10,446 nt of DNA from positions 1-10,446 of the forward strand of contig JADHUD010000061.1 in the NCBI GenBank assembly GCA_016784705.1, written 5' to 3'. Shown piece after piece: positions 1-4,778 of the stretch (position 1 is the stretch's first letter; each line of letters starts with the position of its first letter). Both the position numbers and the translations under genes were made by a program. Under the pieces are notes generated by a model. It saw only the letters and a program-made list of their open reading frames with translations. It was not told the DNA's origin and did no database searches. Origin of the DNA: Spirochaetia bacterium. Lineage in GTDB: Bacteria > Spirochaetota > Spirochaetia > JABMQR01.

Positions 1-63
1 ATAATAACTTTTCACCTCTTTCCATGTTACTTGTACAAACTTCGGTTTCTTTGTTATTCCCAT
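1..63 (-). CDS. Partial hypothetical small phage protein (N-terminus only)
   Basis: An ATG at 61-63 opens a frame that runs off the left edge after 21 codons and begins MGITKKPKFVQV. It is preceded by AAGGAG and AGGGG, which lie across the stop codon of the gene upstream; that gene ends in a TAG six bases before this ATG. The strong ribosome site and the tight spacing make a real gene likely. Too little is present to recognise a family. It continues the run of small accessory genes at the distal end of the operon. Confidence 0.55.
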   Translation of the reverse strand, partial: MGITKKPKFVQVTWKEVKSYY

Positions 64-69
64 ACCCCT

Positions 70-288
70 CTACTCCTTGTTAATCCTTTTCCCGTGCAAC
101 ATCTTCACGGGGTTTTTATCCTCGATTTCGATAAGCCAACAGTTGTTATCAAACATAATATATCCTAATTCATTTATTTCTTTTGCCGTTAAGCCGTCAC
201 ACTCGTAAACCCAATTAAACATAATAGCCCCTTCCCCATATTTTTCTTTGAACCATTCGATATATTTCTCTAAACTAAAAACTCTCAT
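70..288 (-). CDS. Small hypothetical phage protein, 72 aa
   Basis: This 72-residue acidic/aromatic protein has no membrane segment or obvious metal motif. An N-terminal amphipathic stretch (residues 4-16, rich in E, K, W and F) is followed by a mixed segment with 'TAKEINELGY'. The start is well supported: AAGGAG sits seven bases before the ATG and lies inside the last codons of the upstream gene, whose stop is only three bases away. It ends in a TAG that overlaps the ribosome site of the next small gene, so the two are probably translationally coupled. I do not recognise the family. It is probably an accessory early protein; function unknown. Confidence 0.7.
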   Translation of the reverse strand: MRVFSLEKYIEWFKEKYGEGAIMFNWVYECDGLTAKEINELGYIMFDNNCWLIEIEDKNPVKMLHGKRINKE

Positions 289-291
289 CTT

Positions 292-492
292 TTATCTCCT
301 TGTAGTATTTTCTACTTGTGTTAGTGCATGATCTAGCTTATTTACAGGCATTTGATCTACAACATCTTCAATAGGTAATTCAATATTTTGGTGACTATAC
401 ATACGTTTAAATAAATGCTGTTGCTGTGGAGTACACTCAAAAAGTTTTGCTTTTAAGTCTTTTCTTAGAAAGATTTCTACTGTTTTATTCAT
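292..492 (-). CDS. Small conserved phage protein, 66 aa
   Basis: A 66-residue protein beginning MNKTVEIFLRKDLKAKLFEC. The pattern of a short beta-like start, then 'CTPQQQHLFKRMYSH' and 'PIEDVVDQMPVNKLDHALTQVE', is one I recall from many short uncharacterised proteins in Gram-positive and Gram-negative prophages; no function is known to me. It has no membrane segment and should be soluble and helical. GGAAGG lies six bases before the ATG. That SD is part of an 18-bp cassette found again before the genes starting at 937 and 1182. The ATG overlaps the stop (ATGA) of the 43-aa gene upstream, which implies translational coupling. Confidence 0.75.
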   Translation of the reverse strand: MNKTVEIFLRKDLKAKLFECTPQQQHLFKRMYSHQNIELPIEDVVDQMPVNKLDHALTQVENTTRR

Positions 493-620
493 ATCTTACC
501 TTCCTTTGCTTTTTCAACCTGTTCTATTGCTTTTTTAATTACATCACGCACAATCCCTGCCTCTGCCTCTATTGTCGTTCCTCGGCTGATGCAGTCTTTT
601 TCAAGCTCTTCTTTTGACAC
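489..620 (-). CDS. Tiny acidic/basic helical protein, 43 aa, GTG start
   Basis: A frame from GTG (618-620) to TGA (489-491) encodes VSKEELEKDCISRGTTIEAE followed by a helical, Lys/Glu-rich tail ending KAKEGKI. The stop overlaps the next ATG as ATGA, the same coupling used throughout this operon. A GGCAGGGA stretch lies 6 bases upstream of the GTG and could serve as a weak ribosome site. The frame overlaps the 3' end of the Lar-like gene (569-937) in a different frame. It is bracketed by a 31-bp direct repeat (545-575 and 618-648), so it may be a remnant of a longer gene rearranged through that repeat. Function unknown. Confidence 0.5.
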   Translation of the reverse strand: MSKEELEKDCISRGTTIEAEAGIVRDVIKKAIEQVEKAKEGKI

Positions 621-648
621 GCACAATCCCTGCCTCTGCCTCTATTGT
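545..648 (+). repeat. 31-bp perfect direct repeat, two copies 73 bp apart
   Basis: The 31 bases at 545-575 recur exactly at 618-648 (core ccctgcctctgcctctattg). The 42 bases between the copies are not repeated on the other side, so this is not a simple tandem duplication. The offset of 73 is not a multiple of three, so the copies are read in different frames: as NNRGRGRDCAC in the Lar-like protein and as TIEAEAGIVRD in the 43-aa protein. The arrangement suggests that recombination or slippage joined two genes here. Confidence 0.9.
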
Positions 649-937
649 TTTCTATACGATTACATTCATTGTTTACATATCCAAATAACATTGATCTCAA
701 TTTTTCATTCTCAGCTCTGAATTTTGCAATTTCAGCGTCTTTTTCAGCAAGCTGTTTTCTAAGTTCATCTTCTATCGGTCTTGTGTTCCAGGCTTTAATT
801 GCTTCCTCTCCTGAGTATTCCCAGTTTTCGTATCCGTGTCCGCAATCTTGGCATAAGCCACGATAGAGGGCATCAGAAAAAACACCAACAGAAACATTGC
901 TGCTTCCGCATTTCTCGCATGGTTTTAATTTACTCAT
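569..937 (-). CDS. Lar-like restriction alleviation / zinc-ribbon phage protein
   Basis: A 122-residue protein. Residues 5-55 carry the Lar-type zinc ribbon: LKPCEKCGSSNVSV, then GLCQDCGHG (two CxxC knuckles at about C7/C10 and C29/C32), and the signature ending KAWNTRP. In lambdoid phages, Lar-family proteins modulate host type I restriction; here only homology supports that role. A coiled-coil segment rich in E, K and A follows (about 56-85). The last ~27 residues (RGRGRDCACQKKSLKK...) look unlike the rest and are encoded from the 31-bp repeat onward, so the C-terminus may be an artefact of rearrangement. The ATG overlaps the upstream stop (ATGA), with AGGAAGG as ribosome site. Confidence 0.75.
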   Translation of the reverse strand: MSKLKPCEKCGSSNVSVGVFSDALYRGLCQDCGHGYENWEYSGEEAIKAWNTRPIEDELRKQLAEKDAEIAKFRAENEKLRSMLFGYVNNECNRIENNRGRGRDCACQKKSLKKTASAEERQ

Positions 938-1182
938 ATCTTACCTTCCTTTAGAAGTGGTTTTTCTGGAAACATACACCATTCACAATCACTATCAATA
1001 TATTTTTTTTGATCTTCGGATAAGTCATTATAAGCAACTTTGTACGCAGGCCTGCACTCTATTTCTACATTTTCACACGGGACAAAATCACAAAAACAAC
1101 ACCCACACTCGCCGTCAGGGTTACACAAACCATCAAAACCGTTTTCTTCTAAATAGTTTACTATTATATCAACTACTGTCAT
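934..1182 (-). CDS. Cysteine-rich small phage protein, 82 aa
   Basis: An 82-residue protein with nine cysteines, probably metal-binding. An N-terminal helix (MTVVDIIVNYLEENGFDGL) leads into a cysteine cluster, NPDGECGCCFCDFVPC, then IECRPAY, and a final SDCEWC. The order 'YLxxNGfDGL - CxC - DFxPC - CxPAYK - W' matches a short uncharacterised protein I recall from many prophages, where it sits among accessory genes just like this one. The function of that family is not known to me. The ATG is preceded by GGAAGG six bases away, in the third copy of the operon's initiation cassette. Its stop overlaps the start of the Lar-like gene. Confidence 0.75.
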   Translation of the reverse strand: MTVVDIIVNYLEENGFDGLCNPDGECGCCFCDFVPCENVEIECRPAYKVAYNDLSEDQKKYIDSDCEWCMFPEKPLLKEGKI

Positions 1183-1197
1183 TTCTTACCTTCCTTT
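1180..1197 (-). promoter_or_regulatory. Repeated translation-initiation cassette (also 490-507 and 935-952)
   Basis: Three small genes start with nearly the same sequence, AAAGGAAGGTAAGATATG on the minus strand. The copies at 490-507 and 935-952 are identical over 18 bases, and the copy at 1180-1197 differs by one base. The two rightmost share a few further bases upstream. Each holds the SD (GGAAGG). The two left copies also encode the 'KEGKI' tail of the preceding protein and the overlapping ATGA. Behind the third copy that tail is no longer part of an open gene, so it looks like a vestige. Confidence 0.8.
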
Positions 1198-1214
1198 AGA
1201 ATAAAATTTCTTTA

Positions 1215-1508
1215 TCATTCAACTTCTTCTATCAAAATGATAAACCGCTGCATAATCAATCTTAGCTTACTTTCTGCTTCAGAAACTTCTGACCGTAACG
1301 AGTCTATGTCTGCTTGCACCGTTTCAATTTCTTCTTTGAGTGTATTATAGCTTGGTGCATAGATGATCTCCGTTGTCTGCGTGTGTTTTTGATTGCCGAT
1401 GGTTATACCTGGGATATGGATAACTCCAAAAATCTGAAGAAAGCCCAAACCATACATAATCACGACAAAGATTAAAGCAAGCCAATGTGCGGTTTTAATT
1501 CGTTTCAT
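1215..1508 (-). CDS. Single-helix membrane protein with coiled coil, 97 aa
   Basis: The preferred start is the ATG at 1506-1508, giving 97 residues beginning MKRIKTAHW. It is preceded by AGAAGG seven bases upstream and overlaps the upstream TGA as ATGA; an ATG at 1544 in the same frame lacks these features. Residues 1-7 are positively charged, and residues 8-30 form a hydrophobic membrane helix (WLALIFVVIMYGLGFLQIF). A polar linker follows, and residues 55-97 form a heptad-like coiled coil (LKEEIETVQADIDSLRSEV...). The layout, a membrane anchor plus coiled coil, resembles i-spanin-like or other small phage envelope proteins, but the location among early genes gives no support for a lysis role. 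Function unknown. Confidence 0.7.
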   Translation of the reverse strand: MKRIKTAHWLALIFVVIMYGLGFLQIFGVIHIPGITIGNQKHTQTTEIIYAPSYNTLKEEIETVQADIDSLRSEVSEAESKLRLIMQRFIILIEEVE

Positions 1509-1738
1509 TGTGTTACCTTCTCTTCTTTGACAGTTTCCTGCCAATCTCCATTTACTAATTGAAAACGAACATCTTCACCATCCGGTAAATAAACGTGTAA
1601 ATATCTTCTGTTTCTGAAAATATCACACTTATAGCGTGTGTTTTCGATGATTTCATAAACCTTCCCATCAACAGTAAATTCTAATTGTGTTCCAGATATG
1701 GTCTTTTTCTTGGTTGCCGGGTAATATGTATATTTCAT
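1505..1738 (-). CDS. Small hypothetical phage protein, 77 aa
   Basis: A 77-residue protein that looks beta-rich, with alternating polar and aromatic residues (GTQLEFTVDGKVYEIIENTR, then HVYLPDGEDVRFQLVNGDW) and a short charged tail. No cysteine motif or membrane segment is present. GGAGG stands seven bases before the ATG and lies inside the end of the upstream mini-gene, whose TGA overlaps this start codon. The stop overlaps the start of the membrane coiled-coil gene. I do not recognise the family. Confidence 0.7.
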   Translation of the reverse strand: MKYTYYPATKKKTISGTQLEFTVDGKVYEIIENTRYKCDIFRNRRYLHVYLPDGEDVRFQLVNGDWQETVKEEKVTQ

Positions 1739-1934
1739 TCCTCTTCCTCCATTAATCCTTCAGGATCTAGATAATAGTCGAACGTCGTTCTTCCGTCTCG
1801 ATGTACCTGTCCAACCTGGATGAGCTTAACTAAATAGTTAGGTCTTACTCCATAACTCTCGGCTGCATCTTTGAGCGACTGAAAGATATCACTTCCGTTC
1901 GCAGTGATAGCAATTATCTTTTTTTTTTATTCAA
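1735..1934 (-). CDS. Small HTH-like phage protein, ~66 aa, start lies across an A10 tract
   Basis: The frame ending at TGA 1735-1737 reads KKKIIAITANGSDIFQSLKD followed by AAESYGVRPNYLVKLIQVGQ, a 'feature-aware helix' pattern (x-SLKDAAESYGV-x-LV-x-I) like small phage DNA-binding modules. There is no ATG, GTG or TTG in frame downstream of the in-frame TAA at 1927-1929. However, a good SD (GGAGG, 1940-1944) stands five bases before a TTG at 1932-1934. That TTG opens 'MNKKK' in a neighbouring frame that enters the A10 run (1919-1928). One extra A, or a -1 slip on the run, joins the two into a 66-residue protein. The A count could be a sequencing error, or slippage could be real. The sense frame and coupling to the next gene (TGA overlapping ATG) support a genuine gene. 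Confidence 0.55.
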
Positions 1935-2445
1935 TCAAACCTCCGGTAATCTGTCTCAAATACTCTTTACCTGAAAACTTTAAGAGATACAGGAGTACGG
2001 GGCTCACTATCTCCACTACCGTTGACCCAGCGAGCACCTCGCTGATTTCAAACATGTTTTGAAAACGGATCACAAAGATAATAAATGTTGTTACGGCCAG
2101 CCCCTTGATTATCCCGAATAGACAACCTAGCAAATTATCGAGATATGTGAGGTGAACCAGCTCCAAAGATTTTTCTGCTCTCGACAGAAACAGTTTTGAA
2201 ATAACAAACCCTGCTATCATCAGGATTATAAAAACTATCAAGGTCCCCCATATTCCAAGATTGAATCGCTGGATAGGTGATTTCAACACCTGAACCGCTG
2301 GACCGGTAAATGTCACTGCAACAAAAATACCAAGAGCTAAGCCGGCCAGGGTTGCAGACTCTGACAAAAATCCTTTGTATGCTCCCCAGATAGCCCAGGG
2401 GATAATAATTACCAGTGCTATAATGTCTATGGGTGATACGTTCAT
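1927..2445 (-). CDS. CvpA family integral membrane protein
   Basis: A 172-residue protein with the CvpA fold pattern. 'SPIDIIALVIIIPWAIWGAY' followed by KGFLSE at the N-terminus is the family's hallmark (a helix ending in a G-x-x-KGF loop). Further hydrophobic helices lie near residues 30-50, 64-88 and 105-128, and 'YLDNLLGCLFGIIKGL' marks the third conserved segment. Full length for the family. CvpA is an inner-membrane protein of bacterial chromosomes linked to colicin V production and envelope stress; its biochemical role is not settled. Finding it among phage accessory genes is unusual and suggests cargo picked up from a host. Upstream lies the G/T-rich repeat tract. The ribosome site is modest (GGTAGAG). 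The 3' end carries the SD of the next mini-gene. Confidence 0.85.
   Translation of the reverse strand: MNVSPIDIIALVIIIPWAIWGAYKGFLSESATLAGLALGIFVAVTFTGPAVQVLKSPIQRFNLGIWGTLIVFIILMIAGFVISKLFLSRAEKSLELVHLTYLDNLLGCLFGIIKGLAVTTFIIFVIRFQNMFEISEVLAGSTVVEIVSPVLLYLLKFSGKEYLRQITGGLIE
1940..1944 (-). promoter_or_regulatory. Ribosome-binding site GGAGG for TTG start at 1932-1934
   Basis: GGAGG is the best SD in this part of the window. It lies in the last codons of the cvpA-like gene, exactly five bases before a TTG. This site is what argues that the small gene downstream begins at that TTG, in spite of the frame disagreement across the A10 tract. Confidence 0.6.
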
Positions 2446-2796
2446 ATCTCTACCAATCCTTTCTCTAATTTTTTATTCAACCTAACTGCACCTCACCAAA
2501 ACATAACATTCCCCACCTCAACCAACCTCAACTGCCATACCCCATCAAAACACAACTCAACTTACCCCACCTTAACCCACCTCAACTGCCGTGCCCCACC
2601 AAAACTTACTCTACCAACCCCACCTCAACTGCCGTGCCCGACCCTTCCACGCCTAACAGAAACTAAACAGGCCGTTCCGCATCTAATTTTCTATTATTTC
2701 AAACCGACCAAAGCCCACCTTACCATACCCACCTCACCTTAACTGCCTTACCCGACCCTTCCACGCCTAACAGAAACTTAACATGCCGTTCCGCAT
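2446..2796 (-). repeat. Gene-free G/T-rich degenerate repeat tract
   Basis: No credible gene is visible in these 351 bases. On the minus (mRNA-like) strand the tract is made of short G-runs separated by T and A. Recurring units have the core GGCAGTT(G/A)AGGT, found on the plus strand as acctYaactgcc at 2525-2536, 2579-2590, 2622-2633 and 2736-2747, with a weaker copy near 2479. Between them are variants of GAGGTGGGG and GTTTTGGTG. The closely spaced GG/GGG runs could form G-quadruplexes in the transcript or the displaced strand. The composition is strikingly unlike the flanking genes. Function unknown: replication, transcription pausing or recombination are all possible. Confidence 0.8.
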
Positions 2797-2827
2797 CTAA
2801 TTTTCTATTATTTCAAACCGACCAAAG
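2627..2827 (-). repeat. 87-bp imperfect direct duplication (2627-2713 and 2741-2827)
   Basis: Bases 2741-2827 are repeated at 2627-2713, an offset of 114 bp. By hand alignment there are four mismatches in 87. The right-hand copy includes the last codons and the stop of the RAMP-like gene (encoding FGRFEIIEN); the left copy therefore carries a dead copy of that gene's end. The gap between them is filled by the G/T-rich units, so one period is roughly 'gene tail + G/T unit'. Confidence 0.9.
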
Positions 2828-3384
2828 ATACCATCTTTATCCGGCCTCCATTCGCCTATGCCTACTCCAAATCCAGCTATTTTAAGCATATCTTTCAGAT
2901 AGTCTGGAGATGTTGCAATGGGGCTATACAGAATCTCAATATCGGCCGTCCAATCTGACACCTGTCCACGGTATCTAAGATCGCTAGTTGCCCCATTGAG
3001 ACGTACCATATCTTCTCTCATTGATAATTCTCCTGCTATCGGAACCAGATCTCTCTGATCTTCATTGCAGTATTCTCCAATAATAAAAAATGCACCTCTT
3101 GAATCTGTCATAACCAACCCAAGCTGTTTTGCACCTCTTATCATTGCTTTTTTAAATGCATCAGCAGGAAATCCTAATCTTCCGTCACTAAATTTATACA
3201 CAGATCTTTCAAACTCATCTTTAGGATCCCTGAGTTCTTTTTTGACAGTTTTTTTCTGCTGTTTGTCGAGCATTGCTCTCTTGGCTTTCTCTGACCATTT
3301 GTGCATGATTAAAGGTGATACACCCCTAATTTTGACTGTCAATTTCTTTGTTCCTTTCCATTCCTGTACATTTGCTTTAGCCAT
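2797..3384 (-). CDS. Conserved phage early protein with RAMP-like signatures, 195 aa
   Basis: A 195-residue protein of a family I recall as widespread but uncharacterised in phages. Visible landmarks: 'VKIRGVSPLIMHKW' (17-30) as a first strand, a basic helical insert (31-55), 'GRLGFPADAFKKAMIRGAKQ' (68-87), 'LRYRGQVSDWTADIEILY' (136-153), and a C-terminal 'GFGVGIGEWRPDKDGIFGRF' (171-190). The 'FPADAFKKAMIRGA' element resembles the 'IPgSSlKGalR' segment of Cas7/RAMP proteins, and the glycine-rich C-terminal loop followed by GRFEI resembles the RAMP G-loop. That similarity is my inference, not a search result. A nucleic-acid (ssDNA or RNA) binding role in replication would fit its place just after the replication genes. 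AAGGAG stands eight bases before the ATG. Confidence 0.8.
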   Translation of the reverse strand: MAKANVQEWKGTKKLTVKIRGVSPLIMHKWSEKAKRAMLDKQQKKTVKKELRDPKDEFERSVYKFSDGRLGFPADAFKKAMIRGAKQLGLVMTDSRGAFFIIGEYCNEDQRDLVPIAGELSMREDMVRLNGATSDLRYRGQVSDWTADIEILYSPIATSPDYLKDMLKIAGFGVGIGEWRPDKDGIFGRFEIIEN

Positions 3385-3425
3385 GTGTTCTTCTCCTTAG
3401 TATTTAAAATTGTTCTGTAAAACGT

Positions 3426-3767
3426 TCATTTTCCACCTCTCATAGCTTCCTTAACCTTCTTCCATCCGGCTCCAACATCTTCCGGACTGAGATAGTCTTC
3501 TTCAATCATGTTTGTCTGCAGGGGGAGAGCTTTTCGTGTAGGCATATCTCCCTTTACAAAGTCTTTTGCGTCTTCAAAAATTGCGATATCAGGAGGCATC
3601 TTCCACCGGGAGGAAAAGCTCTTGAGCGTATAAGTAAATAGCTTTTCGAGATAATCTTCATACCTCTCCGTAAATGGCACGAGATATTTAACTACTTCGG
3701 GTCCTTGTCCGTTGGAATAATTACCATAATAGCCCTGTATCCTTGTCATGAAATCTTTAATATCCAC
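3426..3767 (-). CDS. Helicase-loader-like small replication protein (G39P-like), 113 aa
   Basis: A 113-residue protein starting at GTG (3765-3767), with GGAGG six bases upstream inside the end of the initiator gene (11-bp overlap). An N-terminal helical half ends in 'SSRWKMPPDIAIFEDAKDF' (residues about 53-71). This 'PPxIAxF/I' element after a helical domain is typical of small phage proteins that load or inhibit the DnaB-type helicase, such as SPP1 G39P. The second half is polar and probably disordered, which is also usual for that group. Position directly after an O-like initiator gives the best support. It could instead be an unrelated short phage protein; no catalytic motif is visible. 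Confidence 0.5.
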   Translation of the reverse strand: MDIKDFMTRIQGYYGNYSNGQGPEVVKYLVPFTERYEDYLEKLFTYTLKSFSSRWKMPPDIAIFEDAKDFVKGDMPTRKALPLQTNMIEEDYLSPEDVGAGWKKVKEAMRGGK

Positions 3768-4620
3768 CAGCTACCTCCTGTATCCATTTGTCCGTATCGT
3801 CTGTTGCGGTACGGAATTCCTCCAGGACCCTGTCCCATATACCGCTTGCATTGAGGGCTGATGGAAGGAATGGCTGCTTTGACCAGAACTTGTCCTTGCC
3901 TGATTTAAGCTCCCAGAACTTGTCCATCATCTGACGTATAATTTCTTCCGGGTGAGCTGGATCTCTTGCTCTGGCCTTGGCAATAATTTGTTTTATCGCC
4001 GTTCCCTCTTTGCCATAGTTGGTAAACTTGTCACCGTTTTTTGAAAGGAAGGCTTTGTTGATAGATTGGTACAGTTCAGTTCCTTCCTTGGAAGGGACAA
4101 TATCTTTGCTATCAATATCTATATCAGAATCAAGATCAGAATCTAAATCAGAATCTAAATCAGAATCTAAATAGTTCGATGGGTATGTATAGGTTATGTT
4201 TACCTCTTGTATACCTAACGATAGGGTATCTATAGGGTATTGATAGGGTATTGACTGTTCCTTGATGGTATCAATAACTATCTGAGGGGTATCTTTTATT
4301 AAGATAGCCCTTAATCCCTTATGCAATCTGTCTGAAGATTCCCAATTTTGATGTTTAGGCCAGTTAGCCATAATGATATGTTCGCACCTGTAATATACCT
4401 TTTTTGACTGCTCAAGCACTTTGAATATCTTCGTCACCTCTGGTTTTGCAAATCCAGACTCTTGTGCTATTTTTCTGAGTGAGATTTTATAAACTCCTGC
4501 AATGTTGGTATGTTCATTTGTGAGAAGATAAAAATAGAACAACTTCTCATTTCTGTTTAATTCTTCAACAAACCACTCATCATCCCAGATAGCTGTTGAT
4601 ATATATCGTTGTTTTGCCAT
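3757..4620 (-). CDS. Phage replication initiator (O-like / replisome organizer), 287 aa
   Basis: A 287-residue protein. Residues 1-105 form the winged-helix domain of phage replisome organizers: RYISTAIWDDEWFVEELN, 'EKLFYFYLLTNEHTNIAGVY', then KISLRKIAQESGF and a recognition helix near 58-75. It binds the phage origin and recruits helicase in known relatives. A low-complexity acidic linker of LDSD repeats occupies residues 151-171 and is encoded by 12-bp tandem repeats. The C-terminal domain (about 180-287) is DnaD/loader-interaction-like, with 'PFLPSALNASGIWDRVLEEF'. ATG with AAGGA seven bases upstream; the upstream gene's TAA overlaps it (TAATG). The gene contains two short tandem repeat sets, as origins in lambda O-type genes do. 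Confidence 0.85.
   Translation of the reverse strand: MAKQRYISTAIWDDEWFVEELNRNEKLFYFYLLTNEHTNIAGVYKISLRKIAQESGFAKPEVTKIFKVLEQSKKVYYRCEHIIMANWPKHQNWESSDRLHKGLRAILIKDTPQIVIDTIKEQSIPYQYPIDTLSLGIQEVNITYTYPSNYLDSDLDSDLDSDLDSDIDIDSKDIVPSKEGTELYQSINKAFLSKNGDKFTNYGKEGTAIKQIIAKARARDPAHPEEIIRQMMDKFWELKSGKDKFWSKQPFLPSALNASGIWDRVLEEFRTATDDTDKWIQEVAGGY
4111..4170 (+). repeat. 12-bp tandem repeats (four good copies plus one degenerate)
   Basis: The unit atcagaatctaa occurs at 4135-4146, 4147-4158 and 4159-4170. A two-base variant is at 4123-4134, and a decayed copy at 4111-4122. The array is AT-rich and sits in the middle of the initiator gene, encoding its LDSD linker. In lambda-type phages the initiator-binding repeats and the adjacent AT-rich unwinding region lie within the O gene, so this is a candidate part of the phage origin. 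Confidence 0.85.
4220..4252 (+). repeat. 11-bp tandem iterons (three copies), candidate initiator-binding sites
   Basis: Three end-to-end 11-base units: gatagggtatc (4220-4230), tatagggtatt (4231-4241) and gatagggtatt (4242-4252). All share ATAGGGTAT. The period is close to one helical turn, which would place initiator molecules on one face of the DNA. Related single copies are nearby (ggggtatc near 4287, gatgggtatg near 4179). The set lies 50 bp from the AT-rich 12-bp repeats within the initiator gene. Confidence 0.75.
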
Positions 4621-4778
4621 TAAACTATCCTTAACAATTCAGTTCGAACTTTCCGTCCTTCTTTTTGAGCCAGCCAGAGCCTGTACCGGGTGGTATAGAC
4701 AACCTTATGTTTTTTGCCGGTTTTAATTGTTTCATAGGCCTTCTTACCTGTTTCGTTGTAATATTCTTGTTCGTTCAT
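4620..4778 (-). CDS. Small basic hypothetical protein, 52 aa
   Basis: An ATG at 4776-4778 opens a 52-residue frame: MNEQEYYNETGKKAYETIKT, then a basic, aromatic stretch (KKHKVVYTTRYRLWLAQKE) ending in LLRIV. GAGGGG lies just two bases upstream of the ATG. The ATG overlaps the methyltransferase stop (ATGA), and its own TAA overlaps the start of the replication initiator (TAATG), so it fills the gap between them exactly. The high Lys/Arg content suggests nucleic-acid contact, but this is only a guess. I do not recognise a family. Confidence 0.7.
   Translation of the reverse strand: MNEQEYYNETGKKAYETIKTGKKHKVVYTTRYRLWLAQKEGRKVRTELLRIV

Noticed and set aside
426..617. Plus-strand open frame across the small genes
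   Set aside because: It lies antisense to coupled minus-strand genes, has a low-complexity Phe/Leu/Cys/Tyr-rich sequence and no credible ribosome site.
1509..1544. Longer start for the membrane coiled-coil protein (ATG at 1544)
   Set aside because: It would overlap the upstream gene by 40 bases and put a polar stretch before the membrane helix; the ATG at 1508 has the SD and the ATGA overlap.
2446..2796. CRISPR array
   Set aside because: Units are short, degenerate and irregularly spaced, with no distinct spacers and no cas genes nearby.
4111..4252. CRISPR or mobile-element repeats in the initiator gene
   Set aside because: The repeats are 11-12 bp, directly tandem and in a reading frame; iteron-type origin repeats explain them better.
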